Below, one piece after another: positions 28,116-36,014 of a DNA stretch of 56,509 bases. The stretch comes from an uncultured Caulobacterales bacterium. Lineage in GTDB: Bacteria > Pseudomonadota > Alphaproteobacteria > Caulobacterales > Maricaulaceae. A model generated the notes under the pieces. The model had not been told where the DNA came from, did not search any database, and saw only the letters and a program-made list of their open reading frames with translations. The number at the start of each line of letters is the position of its first letter. Position 1 is the stretch's first letter. The position numbers were made by a program, and so were the translations under genes. The stretch covers positions 1-56,509 of the forward strand of contig CALKXY010000007.1 in NCBI GenBank assembly GCA_938003545.1. The letters run 5' to 3'.

Positions 28116-28399
28116 AGGGCTTGTTTTTCCGCATTTTAAGATTTTACTGGCGCAATGATATCATAGCCTATTTCCAATCCTTGATTGGGCTGATGTCTGA
28201 ATTTGCGGAGCGTGTTTCTTGAAATTACATGGTGTCAATGGTTGAGGAGATTGTAGATATGAGCCAGTTGGGCCGGTCTGAATTTCTGTACCTTTTGTTC
28301 TCTTCGTTTGAACGGAACTGGTGCTGAGTGTAAATTGGTGGTTTCATCGACAGAGCTTAGCGGAATGTCTGAAAACTGAATTTAACGTTATAAAGCCCT
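28116..28399 (-). mobile_element. Internally deleted IS6-family remnant (MITE-like)
   Basis: About 284 bp related to the intact element at 31779-32557. The right end TTAACGTTATAAAGCCCT (28382-28399) matches the intact terminal repeat at 15 of 18 positions; the left end, near AGGGCTTGTTTTTC at 28115, is only loosely alike. Both transposase ends are present, but the middle, roughly 500 bp, is missing. It has the same orientation as the intact copy and no obvious flanking target repeat. It differs throughout from the intact copy, so it is an older insertion. Confidence 0.75.
28136..28347 (-). pseudogene. Broken IS6-family transposase gene
   Basis: The gene starts MKPPIYTQHQF (from 28347), matching MKTSIYTRHRF of the intact transposase. 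It then jumps in another frame to a C-terminal part, with blocks such as QLAHIYNLLNH, an in-frame TGA, and ISRNTLRKFRHQ, matching AHAQIYNLFNF and ISRKTLRKFRSQ. The DDE catalytic core is lost. It ends at a TAA at 28136-28138. Confidence 0.85.
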
Positions 28400-28543
28400 A
28401 ATAAGGCCGCCTTGCGGCGACAAATATGGGGTGATTTTAATATTTTGAATCTTGGTTCTTAGTCTCATAAAAACGCATAGCGGTTCCTATTCAAGGATGC
28501 ATAAAAAGGTCTCGACAATTAGTCGGAATACAGAAGAAGTGTT

Positions 28544-28562
28544 AAACATCATATGTTTGTAA
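28544..28562 (+). repeat. Left copy of a 19-bp perfect inverted repeat
   Basis: AAACATCATATGTTTGTAA, the exact reverse complement of 28702-28720. It is itself a dyad, AAACAT-CAT-ATGTTT, so it could be a dimer-binding operator as well as a recombination end. Confidence 0.85.
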
Positions 28563-28642
28563 GGTGGGTGCATTTCTATATATTGACATTAATGTTCATA
28601 TTTTTCTCTATGAGGGTAAAAATGGGCAAATTCTTTCTTAGG

Positions 28643-28673
28643 TAAGGCCTAAATCTGTGTTCTAAGGCCTAAA
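28643..28673 (+). repeat. Two 11-bp direct repeats, 20 bp apart
   Basis: TAAGGCCTAAA at 28643-28653 and 28663-28673, each with an AGGCCT palindrome; the phase is about two helical turns. A half copy (CTTAGGC) follows at 28674-28680. They lie inside the segment bounded by the 19-bp inverted repeats. Likely tandem binding sites for one regulator. Confidence 0.6.
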
Positions 28674-28701
28674 CTTAGGCATTTAGTAATATGTATTGAC
28701 T

Positions 28702-28720
28702 TTACAAACATATGATGTTT
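28702..28720 (-). repeat. Right copy of the 19-bp perfect inverted repeat
   Basis: TTACAAACATATGATGTTT, the exact reverse complement of 28544-28562; 139 bp separate the copies. It overlaps a TATGAT at 28711-28716 that could be a -10 box, with TTGAC at 28696 too close to be its -35. Confidence 0.85.
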
Positions 28721-28810
28721 GAGCACAACCTATCTGCAGATATACGAGCAGGTGAACTAAAAGTTGCATTCAAGTAAGGCCAGAGAGCCTGCTTGTCATG
28801 GGGAAAAACT

Positions 28811-31708
28811 ATGAATTTTTTGAAATTAAACGGCGGGCAGAGAAATCTTACGTCAAAGTTGTTGGGGGCAGGTTCACTGCTTTCTCTTTTAATGGCGGCG
28901 CCAGTAGCTTTTGCTCAAGATACGCCAACAGCTGTTGAAGGTGATGTAGTCATTGCGACAGGTATTCGGTCTAGTATTATTCAGGCGCTCGATCGTAAGA
29001 AAAATAGCGATGATATTCTGGATAGTATTATTGCGGAAGATATTGGTAAGTTCCCCGATACGAATGTAGCTGAATCACTCGCTAGAATTCCAGGTGTGTC
29101 TATCGACAGAGCTGGTGGTGAGGGATCACAAGTTACGGTGCGTGGATTTGGGCCAGGTTTTAATACTGTGCTGGTGGATGGTCGACGTATTGCAACAGAT
29201 ACAGCAGGTAGAAATTTCCGGTTTGACCTAATTGGTGCAGATTTGCTTGGCGGAGCAGACATATATAAAACATCTGCACCACATCTTCAGGCTGGTGGTA
29301 TCGGCTCTACGATTGATCTAAGATTACATAAGCCATTTGATAAGCCCGGCTTTAGAGGCGTTGCGAGTGCTAGGGGTGTATATGAGGCAAATTCAAAAGA
29401 AGTCGCGCCTCAATTCTTCGGTCTCGTCAGTAATACTTTTGCCAATGATAAAGTTGGGGTTTTGGCTTCGGTTTCATATCAAACGCGTAAGGCTGCTCAG
29501 GACCAAATCTCAGCAGGTAATTACATTGCGCAGAATATTAGCGAAGATCGTTTAAGTACATTATTCGCTGACGGCGTAGGAAATGGTGCTGGGACCTATT
29601 TGCGTTCCCAACAAACACGTTACACGCGGGCTAATCAAGACCGTGATCGCCTGGGTATTACCGCTGTGGTACAGGTCGAAGTCGCGGAAAACGCGCGACT
29701 AAGTGTTGATGGTTTGTACAGTAAGTTGAAGGTTGAGAATGACTCGATTCATACGTTCCAGTTCAATGAGGCTGCTAGCTTCACCAATGCTGTAGCAGAT
29801 GAGAACAATATTCTTGTTAGATATGATCAAATTGGGCGACCTTTTCAGGCTGCAGTTGAAGATAACCGAGATGGTGAAACATTCCAAATCGGAGCTAACC
29901 TAGAGTGGGATATTACTGATTCATTATCTGCGGAGTTCGATATTTCTAGATCGGAAGCAGAAGATGACAATGCTGGTGATGACTTCTTTTTTGTAGTCGC
30001 GGCTCCACAAGCAATACAACGTTTTGATTTCACAGAAGGTTTTGATGCGCCTAGATTCCGTAATTTTGAACTACAAAGAAGTACAACAGACTTAAACGGT
30101 GACGGAGTCGTAAACGATCTCGACCGCACTGTCGGTGCTGAGATTGTGGATCCTGATCCAAATGGTCAATTCTCGTGGTTTGGTACACGTGAAGGTCAAG
30201 GTAGTGAAGATGAAGTCACTGAACTTCAGGCAAACTTTAAGTGGGATGCGAATATAGGTATTCTTGAGGCTGTTAAATTTGGCGGATATTATGGCGACCA
30301 AGAGAAGTCACGAACTGATGCTGTAACAAGAGGCGGTGCTGGTGGGGTTAGTAATGCATTCCTACAAGGGCAAATTCCTCTACCTTCGAGTCTCTTCAGT
30401 TTGGAAAATAATTCTAATTTCTTGAATGGCGTAAATGGCGATTTCCCATCTAGTTTCCTGCAATATGAGCCAGAAGACGTTATTGCTTTTCTTGAATCAC
30501 CTGAAGCCAGTGCGCAACGTGATGAATTGAATGGTTTGGCGCCAGGTACAACGGCCGCGCGTATATCACCAGATCTGTTTCAAGCTCTTCCACGACTTCG
30601 CAATTTTTTCACGATCGGTGAGGAGATTACAGCCCTTTATGCGAACGCAAAATTCGTAACAGAATTATCTGGTATGGATTTAACAGTTAATACTGGATTA
30701 CGTTATACGGAAACGGAAACAACGTCTCAGGCTTTTTCTGAACCATTCGCAAATATTGGACCGGACCCATCACGTCTTGATGTCTTGCTGTCAACGAGAG
30801 CTGAAGCTCAAGAGATTTCACAAACTGAAAAATATAGTAATTTATTGCCAAGCATCACAGGTAAACTTGATGTAGATGATAATATAATTTTCAGGGCGGC
30901 ATACTCTAAGACACTGACGCGCCCGAATCTGACAGATTTGAACCCTGGTATTAATACAGCGCCAGAAATACGTCTTTCAGCTCTTGAAGCTTCTTCTGGT
31001 AACCCAGCACTAGAGCCATTTATCTCTAATAACTTTGACCTTTCTGGTGAGTATTACTTCGGTGAATCTTCAGCTATTACTATTGGTGTGTTCAAAAAGA
31101 ACATTTCCGGATTTATCGCACGTGGTAGTGAAAGAGAGGCCGTTGTTCTCCCTGCTGGAAATGACTTGGATTTGATTACGGAAGATCGTTCCAGTATCGA
31201 TGGAAATACTATCTTTTTTGATATCACACGGCCTCGTAATTTAGAGGATACTTCGGTCAGAGGTTTGGAAGTTTCTTTACAACATACATTCTCTAACCTT
31301 CCTGGTTTGCTTCAATATGTTGGTTTTAATGCAAACGCCACATTTGTTGATTCAGGTGATAAAGTTGAAGATAATCTCATTGACAATGCTGTTGCATTGC
31401 CTGGACTTGGGAACTCGCAAAACTTCGTGTTATTTTATGATGATGCAACCTTTGAAGCTCGCGTGGCTTATAACAACCGAGCACGTTTCTTCTCCGGTCG
31501 GCAGGGTGCAGAACCTGTATTTACCAATAGGTTCGATCAACTAGATGCTCGTGTTGCCTGGAATTACCGAGACAACGTACAATTTTTCCTTGAAGGAACA
31601 AATTTGACGGAATCTGTTTCAAGTCGCGTAGGTCGTTTTGAAACTCGATTTGGTGGCTTAGAGGACTCTGGGGCTCGTTATACATTTGGTGCGCGCGCTA
31701 CATTCTAA
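28811..31708 (+). CDS. TonB-dependent outer-membrane receptor, ligand unknown
   Basis: 965 residues from the ATG at 28811, which follows GGGGA; a TTG at 28793 is in frame but less likely. Signal peptide about residues 1-36 (LLGAGSLLSLLMAAPVAFAQ). Plug: VVIATGIRSSIIQALDRKK, then EDIGKFPDTNVAESLARIPG and VTVRGFGPGFNTVLVDGRR. Barrel ends GARATF. It is the same class as the receptor at 13012 but clearly not a recent duplicate. No hydrolase or transporter adjoins it. It is flanked by an old IS6 remnant and an intact IS6 element and has an elaborate upstream region. Codons look more AT-rich than in the gal locus. Confidence 0.82.
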   Translation: MNFLKLNGGQRNLTSKLLGAGSLLSLLMAAPVAFAQDTPTAVEGDVVIATGIRSSIIQALDRKKNSDDILDSIIAEDIGKFPDTNVAESLARIPGVSIDRAGGEGSQVTVRGFGPGFNTVLVDGRRIATDTAGRNFRFDLIGADLLGGADIYKTSAPHLQAGGIGSTIDLRLHKPFDKPGFRGVASARGVYEANSKEVAPQFFGLVSNTFANDKVGVLASVSYQTRKAAQDQISAGNYIAQNISEDRLSTLFADGVGNGAGTYLRSQQTRYTRANQDRDRLGITAVVQVEVAENARLSVDGLYSKLKVENDSIHTFQFNEAASFTNAVADENNILVRYDQIGRPFQAAVEDNRDGETFQIGANLEWDITDSLSAEFDISRSEAEDDNAGDDFFFVVAAPQAIQRFDFTEGFDAPRFRNFELQRSTTDLNGDGVVNDLDRTVGAEIVDPDPNGQFSWFGTREGQGSEDEVTELQANFKWDANIGILEAVKFGGYYGDQEKSRTDAVTRGGAGGVSNAFLQGQIPLPSSLFSLENNSNFLNGVNGDFPSSFLQYEPEDVIAFLESPEASAQRDELNGLAPGTTAARISPDLFQALPRLRNFFTIGEEITALYANAKFVTELSGMDLTVNTGLRYTETETTSQAFSEPFANIGPDPSRLDVLLSTRAEAQEISQTEKYSNLLPSITGKLDVDDNIIFRAAYSKTLTRPNLTDLNPGINTAPEIRLSALEASSGNPALEPFISNNFDLSGEYYFGESSAITIGVFKKNISGFIARGSEREAVVLPAGNDLDLITEDRSSIDGNTIFFDITRPRNLEDTSVRGLEVSLQHTFSNLPGLLQYVGFNANATFVDSGDKVEDNLIDNAVALPGLGNSQNFVLFYDDATFEARVAYNNRARFFSGRQGAEPVFTNRFDQLDARVAWNYRDNVQFFLEGTNLTESVSSRVGRFETRFGGLEDSGARYTFGARATF

Positions 31709-31741
31709 AATTTTTGAACCATTGAGAATTAATACACTATC

Positions 31742-31769
31742 AAGCCACCCTAATTATAGGGTGGCTTTT
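31742..31769 (+). terminator. Rho-independent terminator after the second receptor gene
   Basis: AAGCCACCCTA (31742-31752), loop ATTA, TAGGGTGGCTT (31757-31767), followed by TT. The 11-bp stem lies 33 bases after the stop codon and 10 bases before the IS element. Confidence 0.85.
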
Positions 31770-31778
31770 CACGTTATA

Positions 31779-31796
31779 GGGGCTTTGTCACGTTAA
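31779..31796 (+). repeat. Terminal inverted repeat, left end of IS6 element
   Basis: GGGGCTTTGTCACGTTAA, an exact complement of 32540-32557. Confidence 0.9.
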
Positions 31797-31830
31797 GTGC
31801 GATTGCTGCAATTTGGTTCGGGGCTCTTTC

Positions 31831-32505
31831 TCAAGGGCAATCTGATGCTGTCACCAAATTCCATTTGGTATCGGCTTGAGATCTAAACTTTCTGAGTGTC
31901 TTTCTAGAAATGAGATGGCGTCTAAAGTTGAAGAGATTGTAGATTTGAGCATGGGCCGAAAGTAATTTTTGTGATTTTCGTTCTCTTCGCCGGATAGGAA
32001 CGTGTGAGCATTCTGCGCGATTATTCTTTCTTCCTCCCACGTCTTGCAAATGTTTCATGCCCAGTTCCTTTAGTGCTGCGCCATATGATCCGAGTTTATC
32101 TGTAACGATTCGCTCTGGTTTGACTCCTTGGTTTCTAAGGAGTTTCCGCAGCAAACGTGTGGCTGCTTTTGTATTTCTCCGTCTTTGAACAACAACATCC
32201 AGTACCGTTCCCTCGTCATCGACTGCTCGCCATAGGTAAACCATTTTGCCACCTATCTTTGTGTAGACTTCGTCTAAATGCCAAACAGGGGAGGGGCGTT
32301 CGGATCCGGATTTTATTCGTTTTGCATATGTTGATCCAAACTTATCGACCCATCTTCTGACTGTTTCATAAGACACATCGATGCCGCGTTCGATCATAAG
32401 TTCCTCTACATCGCGGAAACTCAAGTTGAACCGGAAGTAGAGCCAAACAGCCCGTTTGATGGTGTCTGGATGGAAGCGATGCCGGGTGTAAATTGATGTT
32501 TTCAT
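31831..32505 (-). CDS. IS6-family DDE transposase
   Basis: 224 residues, close to the ~234 of IS26-type transposases. The N-terminal helix-turn-helix reads FNLSFRDVEELMIERGIDVS, YETVRRW. The catalytic triad is visible: Asp in WHLDEVYTKI, Asp in IVTDKLGSYG and Glu in NNRAECSHVPIRRRERK. No frameshift or stop, so the enzyme is probably active. IS6 elements move by replicative transposition and by recombination between copies, which can mobilise DNA lying between them. Confidence 0.93.
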   Translation of the reverse strand: MKTSIYTRHRFHPDTIKRAVWLYFRFNLSFRDVEELMIERGIDVSYETVRRWVDKFGSTYAKRIKSGSERPSPVWHLDEVYTKIGGKMVYLWRAVDDEGTVLDVVVQRRRNTKAATRLLRKLLRNQGVKPERIVTDKLGSYGAALKELGMKHLQDVGGRKNNRAECSHVPIRRRERKSQKLLSAHAQIYNLFNFRRHLISRKTLRKFRSQADTKWNLVTASDCP

Positions 32506-32539
32506 CGCGAGAGCTTAGCAGAATGTCTGGAGACTGGCA

Positions 32540-32557
32540 TTAACGTGACAAAGCCCC
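32540..32557 (-). repeat. Terminal inverted repeat, right end of IS6 element
   Basis: TTAACGTGACAAAGCCCC, an exact complement of 31779-31796; the N terminus of the transposase faces this end. Confidence 0.9.
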
Positions 32558-32558
32558 C

Positions 32559-32741
32559 AAAAGTTACCTAATTGTCGGTAAGTTGGATCAGTTTGTTGGG
32601 GATACGGGGCTTAATGAAAGTAAGTTCCGTTCCTTCGAGTTATTTCGGCGAAATATGAGTTCTCCAGAGATAATCACTTTCGACGAACTTTTCCACCGTG
32701 CGAAGGCATTGGTAGCTACTGATGAAAGCAAAGGAAGTTAG
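32559..32741 (+). pseudogene. C-terminal fragment of a Shedu-like (DUF4263) defence protein
   Basis: An open frame of 60 codons runs from the IS boundary to a TAG at 32739-32741 with no start codon of its own at the expected place. It encodes YLIVGKLDQF, FRSFELFRRN, then PEIITFDELFHRAKALV. This resembles the C terminus of DUF4263 (Shedu, SduA) nucleases, which end with a (Y/F)LIIGR strand, a FELFR helix and an EIITFDEL(F/L)ERAK block. The 5' part is missing because the IS element or a deletion cuts it off. Shedu is an antiphage nuclease. The identification is from memory of the family. The frame end overlaps the integrase stop by 2 nt on the opposite strand. Confidence 0.6.
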
Positions 32742-33865
32742 GTTTTTTTCCTGACGTTTATTGCTGTCGTATCTAATGCGTTTTGAATATGAGAAGCGTA
32801 ATGCTTCTCAATCATCTCAACACTTGTCCGGCAGTTCTTGGCGATCTGATAGATGTCAGCCCCTTCCATGAGACGGAAACAAATGTAAGTATGGCGCAAG
32901 CTGTATGCTGTTCGCCGCTGACCGTCTCGGTCTGTTTTTAGGTCTAACTCGTTCAAGACTTTGTTGAATGCCTTTTTGTGATTTGCAGGGAAGACCTTGT
33001 CCGTTGGAAATGGGTTGTTTCTTTCTTTCAACCGTTTGAACGGAAGCACTGCACCTGCCGTGCTTTTGCAATATCCGATCCCGCGTTTGCCACGTACTTC
33101 GATGACGAGGATCGTTTCATCTGTCGGTTCATCATCTACAATCTCAACATCACGATATTCGAGGTTGTTTGCCTCGTCAGGACGCATCCCCGTATTGGCC
33201 ATGAAGAGAATATAGTCGTGGAGTGCCTTGGCGTTGTCCGCCCAAGGCTTGTTCTCTGCTGCCTTCATGCGTTCGCGGGTTCGTGTGTATAGGCGTTTGT
33301 AGTCATCAGGCGAAAACCACGCGCGGCGTGTGACCTTTTTTGAGCCTCTATAAGGCGGGGTCATATCAGGCAGGAGGTCAATCCAGCCGCGTCGAAGAGC
33401 TGTCTTCAAAATTAAGCGTAGGGACACCATCTCGTGGTTTAGGGTGCTATGTGCGGGCTTTGGATCAGAGGTCATGCGGTGCAGGCGATACTCCTGAACG
33501 GTGCCTGACTTAATGTCTTCGACATTCATCTTGCCAAAGAATGGCTCAAGGTGGTTCCTGATGCGCCCCATGTGATCTTGAACATAGTTAGGATTACGCT
33601 GACCTTCCGTCATGACGGGGTACTCTCGCGCGAATTCTTGCGCGGCCTTCATAAACGGGTGCCCGTCTTTGAGTTGCCCCGAACGGTGTTGGCCTATCAG
33701 CCCGTAGTACCAATCTTCAGCGAAGTGCTTGGCGTCCGTCAGCAATTCTTGCTTCGTGCTTGCGCGCCTGTTTTTCCCTGAAAGATATGTTGAGCACTGC
33801 CAATATCGACTGCGGTCACGTTTATAAACGTGCACTTTTCCGTCCATAATAGTGTGCTTTTCCAC
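32738..33865 (-). CDS. Tyrosine recombinase/phage-type integrase
   Basis: 375 residues; the GTG at 33865 follows a good AGGAG site. An N-terminal SAM-like core-binding region (about 60-160) precedes the catalytic domain. Catalytic residues: Arg in NTGMRPDEANNLEYRD, the H/R pair in SLRHTYICFR, and the nucleophile Tyr in IEKHYASH near the C terminus. The usual GH..S block reads NCRTS. It lies directly beside the 3' end of tRNA-Thr, the common arrangement of integrative elements that use a tRNA end as attachment site. It appears intact although the rest of the element is mostly gone. Confidence 0.9.
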   Translation of the reverse strand: MEKHTIMDGKVHVYKRDRSRYWQCSTYLSGKNRRASTKQELLTDAKHFAEDWYYGLIGQHRSGQLKDGHPFMKAAQEFAREYPVMTEGQRNPNYVQDHMGRIRNHLEPFFGKMNVEDIKSGTVQEYRLHRMTSDPKPAHSTLNHEMVSLRLILKTALRRGWIDLLPDMTPPYRGSKKVTRRAWFSPDDYKRLYTRTRERMKAAENKPWADNAKALHDYILFMANTGMRPDEANNLEYRDVEIVDDEPTDETILVIEVRGKRGIGYCKSTAGAVLPFKRLKERNNPFPTDKVFPANHKKAFNKVLNELDLKTDRDGQRRTAYSLRHTYICFRLMEGADIYQIAKNCRTSVEMIEKHYASHIQNALDTTAINVRKKT

Positions 33866-33978
33866 GATAATTGCTCCTGTCTACTGACGAAAGCATAGTG
33901 TGCAAGTGGTGTGTAAGCAAATCAGACGGATTGAGCATAACGCTCAAAATGTCTAAATTATTGTTTTTATTAGGAAAA

Positions 33979-34054
33979 TGGTGCCCCCACACGGACTCGA
34001 ACCGCGGACCCCCTGATTACAAATCAGGTGCTCTACCAGCTGAGCTATAGGGGC
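33979..34054 (-). tRNA. tRNA-Thr (anticodon TGT)
   Basis: 76 nt including an encoded CCA. The acceptor stem GCCCCTA pairs with TGGGGGC before discriminator A. D-arm GCTCAGCTGGTAGAGC. Anticodon arm CTGAT-TTGTAAT-CAG gives TGT. T-arm GGTTCGAGTCC. The 3' end faces the integrase gene 114 bp away, so this tRNA is the probable attachment site. Confidence 0.95.
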
Positions 34055-34232
34055 ACTGTCTGGTGTGGCGGGCGTTTAGCGGGTGTTCTTCGGTCTGGCA
34101 AGTCGCTTATGGCATCGAAATACAGGTTTTTTCATGTGCCTGTGATTATTCTGAGTTTTGTTCACTCGGACTCGCGGAATATCCCCGTCAATTCTTCTTG
34201 AATACAGGCCTATCGCAGGTAGAAGGCGCGGT

Positions 34233-35963
34233 ATGTCTATATCCACGCCCGAACGTATTCTCGTCACTTCTGCGCTGCCCTATATTAATGGGGTCAAGCA
34301 CTTAGGGAATCTGGCGGGGTCGATGTTACCTGCCGATGTTTACAGCCGCGCCATGCGTCTACTGGGGCATGATGTGCTTTATATTTGTGCAACAGACGAG
34401 CACGGCACGCCCGCAGAGTTGGCAGCGGCCGAGGCAGGGCTATCTGTTTCTGAATATTGCGACGCAATGCATGCAGCCCAAGCCGAAGCGGGCGCGGCGT
34501 TCAAACTCTCCTATGATTATTTTGGCCGCTCGAGCTCGGAAAGTACGCAGAAACTCACTCAAGACTTCGCACTTGCGCTGGAGGAGAATGGTTTCATCGA
34601 AGAGCGTACATCGAAGCAAGTGTATTCCGTCGCCGACGAACGTTATTTGCCAGACCGATATGTCGAGGGCACATGCCCGAATTGCGCCTTTGAGAGCGCA
34701 CGTGGCGATCAATGCGATAGTTGCGGAAAGCTGCTGGACCCTATCGATTTGATTGATCCGTACAGTGCCGTATCCGGTAGCCGAGATGTTGAAATCCGCG
34801 ATACAAATCACCTTTATCTAAAACAATCCGACATGAGTGGACGTTTGCGCGAGTGGGTCGAAACCCACCGTGCGGATTGGCCTGTGCTTACGACGTCGAT
34901 TGCAATGAAATGGCTGGATGAAGGTTTGCGGGACCGCTCCATCACGCGTGATTTGGAATGGGGTATTCCGGTCGTAAATGGTGACGGCAATATCCGAGAC
35001 GGATTTGACGGCAAAGTCTTCTACGTATGGTTTGATGCGCCCATTGCGTATATTGGTGCGACTCAGGATTGGGCAGAGAAGACAGGCGGGGATTGGGAAC
35101 AATTTTGGCGCACGGATAAAGGCGCAGACGAGACGCGCTATGTACAATTTATGGGTAAAGACAATGTCGCCTTTCATACGCTGTCCTTCCCGACGTCTAT
35201 CATGGGCAGCGAGCAACCTTGGAAACTGGTCGATGAGTTAAAGGCCTTCAATTGGGTCACATGGTATGGTGGAAAATTCTCAACTAGCCAGAAACGTGGC
35301 GTCTTTATGGATCAAGCCATAGATATCGCACCGTCTGATTATTGGCGGTGGCATCTGATGGCGAATGCCCCTGAAGGATCGGATGCGGCCTTTACTTGGG
35401 AAGAATTCCAGGCGAGCGTGAACTCTGATCTTGCGAATGTTTTGGGCAATTTCGTCAATCGTATCACGAGTTATTGTGTTAAGAAATTCGACGGCGTTGT
35501 GCCAGCAGGCGGAGAGGTAACGGATGCTGAACGCTGGATTGAAACTGAACTCACGGAGCGTCTTCCGCGCTTGATTTCATATTATGAAACCCGCGAATTT
35601 CGTAAAGCCATGGCCGAGACCCGCGCGATTTGGGCGGCTGGGAATGAATATCTGACGCAAGCTGCGCCTTGGACACATTATAAAACTGATGTTGATCAAG
35701 CTGCGATGGGGGTTCGAGTAGGTTTGAATTTGGTCGCGCTATTCGGGATTATTGCACAACCGATCATACCAGATGCTGCGGAGAAAATTTTGGGCGCTAT
35801 GAACATTCCGATGGATCGCCGGAGCTGGAGCTTTGGGAATGTGGCGGACGTGTTAGACGCCTTGCCGCATGGGCATTCCGTTAGTGCGCCCCCCGTTCTT
35901 TTCTCTAAAATTGAAGAGGATGATGTTGCGACTTGGAGAGAACGATTTGGCGGCGGCGCTTGA
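34233..35963 (+). CDS. metG: Methionyl-tRNA synthetase
   Basis: 576 residues from the ATG at 34233, preceded by GAAGG. Class I synthetase: the HIGH motif reads HLGN in PYINGVKHLGNLAGS, and KMSKS reads KFSTS in GGKFSTSQKRG. A zinc-binding CPNC..CDSC knuckle lies near residues 145-165. The C-terminal EMAP/tRNA-binding domain of E. coli MetRS is absent, as in the short MetRS class. It charges initiator and elongator tRNA-Met with methionine. The ~180 bp upstream hold its promoter and the tRNA gene. Confidence 0.95.
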   Translation: MSISTPERILVTSALPYINGVKHLGNLAGSMLPADVYSRAMRLLGHDVLYICATDEHGTPAELAAAEAGLSVSEYCDAMHAAQAEAGAAFKLSYDYFGRSSSESTQKLTQDFALALEENGFIEERTSKQVYSVADERYLPDRYVEGTCPNCAFESARGDQCDSCGKLLDPIDLIDPYSAVSGSRDVEIRDTNHLYLKQSDMSGRLREWVETHRADWPVLTTSIAMKWLDEGLRDRSITRDLEWGIPVVNGDGNIRDGFDGKVFYVWFDAPIAYIGATQDWAEKTGGDWEQFWRTDKGADETRYVQFMGKDNVAFHTLSFPTSIMGSEQPWKLVDELKAFNWVTWYGGKFSTSQKRGVFMDQAIDIAPSDYWRWHLMANAPEGSDAAFTWEEFQASVNSDLANVLGNFVNRITSYCVKKFDGVVPAGGEVTDAERWIETELTERLPRLISYYETREFRKAMAETRAIWAAGNEYLTQAAPWTHYKTDVDQAAMGVRVGLNLVALFGIIAQPIIPDAAEKILGAMNIPMDRRSWSFGNVADVLDALPHGHSVSAPPVLFSKIEEDDVATWRERFGGGA

Positions 35964-36014
35964 CGTTTGATTTGAATGGCGCAATTTAAGGTTTGAATAG
36001 TGGGGAGATAGATT

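Larger units (their letters stand above)
28400..28810. promoter_or_regulatory. Long upstream region of the second TonB receptor
   Basis: No gene in ~410 bases. It holds a perfect 19-bp inverted repeat (28544-28562 and 28702-28720), two 11-bp direct repeats (28643-28653, 28663-28673) and a consensus -35 box TTGACA at 28583-28588 without a convincing -10. The receptor ribosome-binding site GGGGA lies at 28800-28804. Confidence 0.6.
31779..32557 (-). mobile_element. Intact IS6-family insertion sequence (779 bp)
   Basis: Bounded by perfect 18-bp terminal inverted repeats: GGGGCTTTGTCACGTTAA at 31779-31796 and its complement at 32540-32557. It carries one full-length transposase. The 8 bases on each side (ACGTTATA and CAAAAGTT) do not match, so no target duplication remains. 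For an IS6 element this points to later recombination or an adjacent deletion. On its right it borders a truncated Shedu-like gene. Confidence 0.92.

Noticed and set aside
33866-33978. Second copy of the tRNA-Thr 3' end as distal attachment site
   Set aside because: Looked for the GGTTCGAGTCC...GGGGGCACCA end elsewhere in the window by eye and found none.
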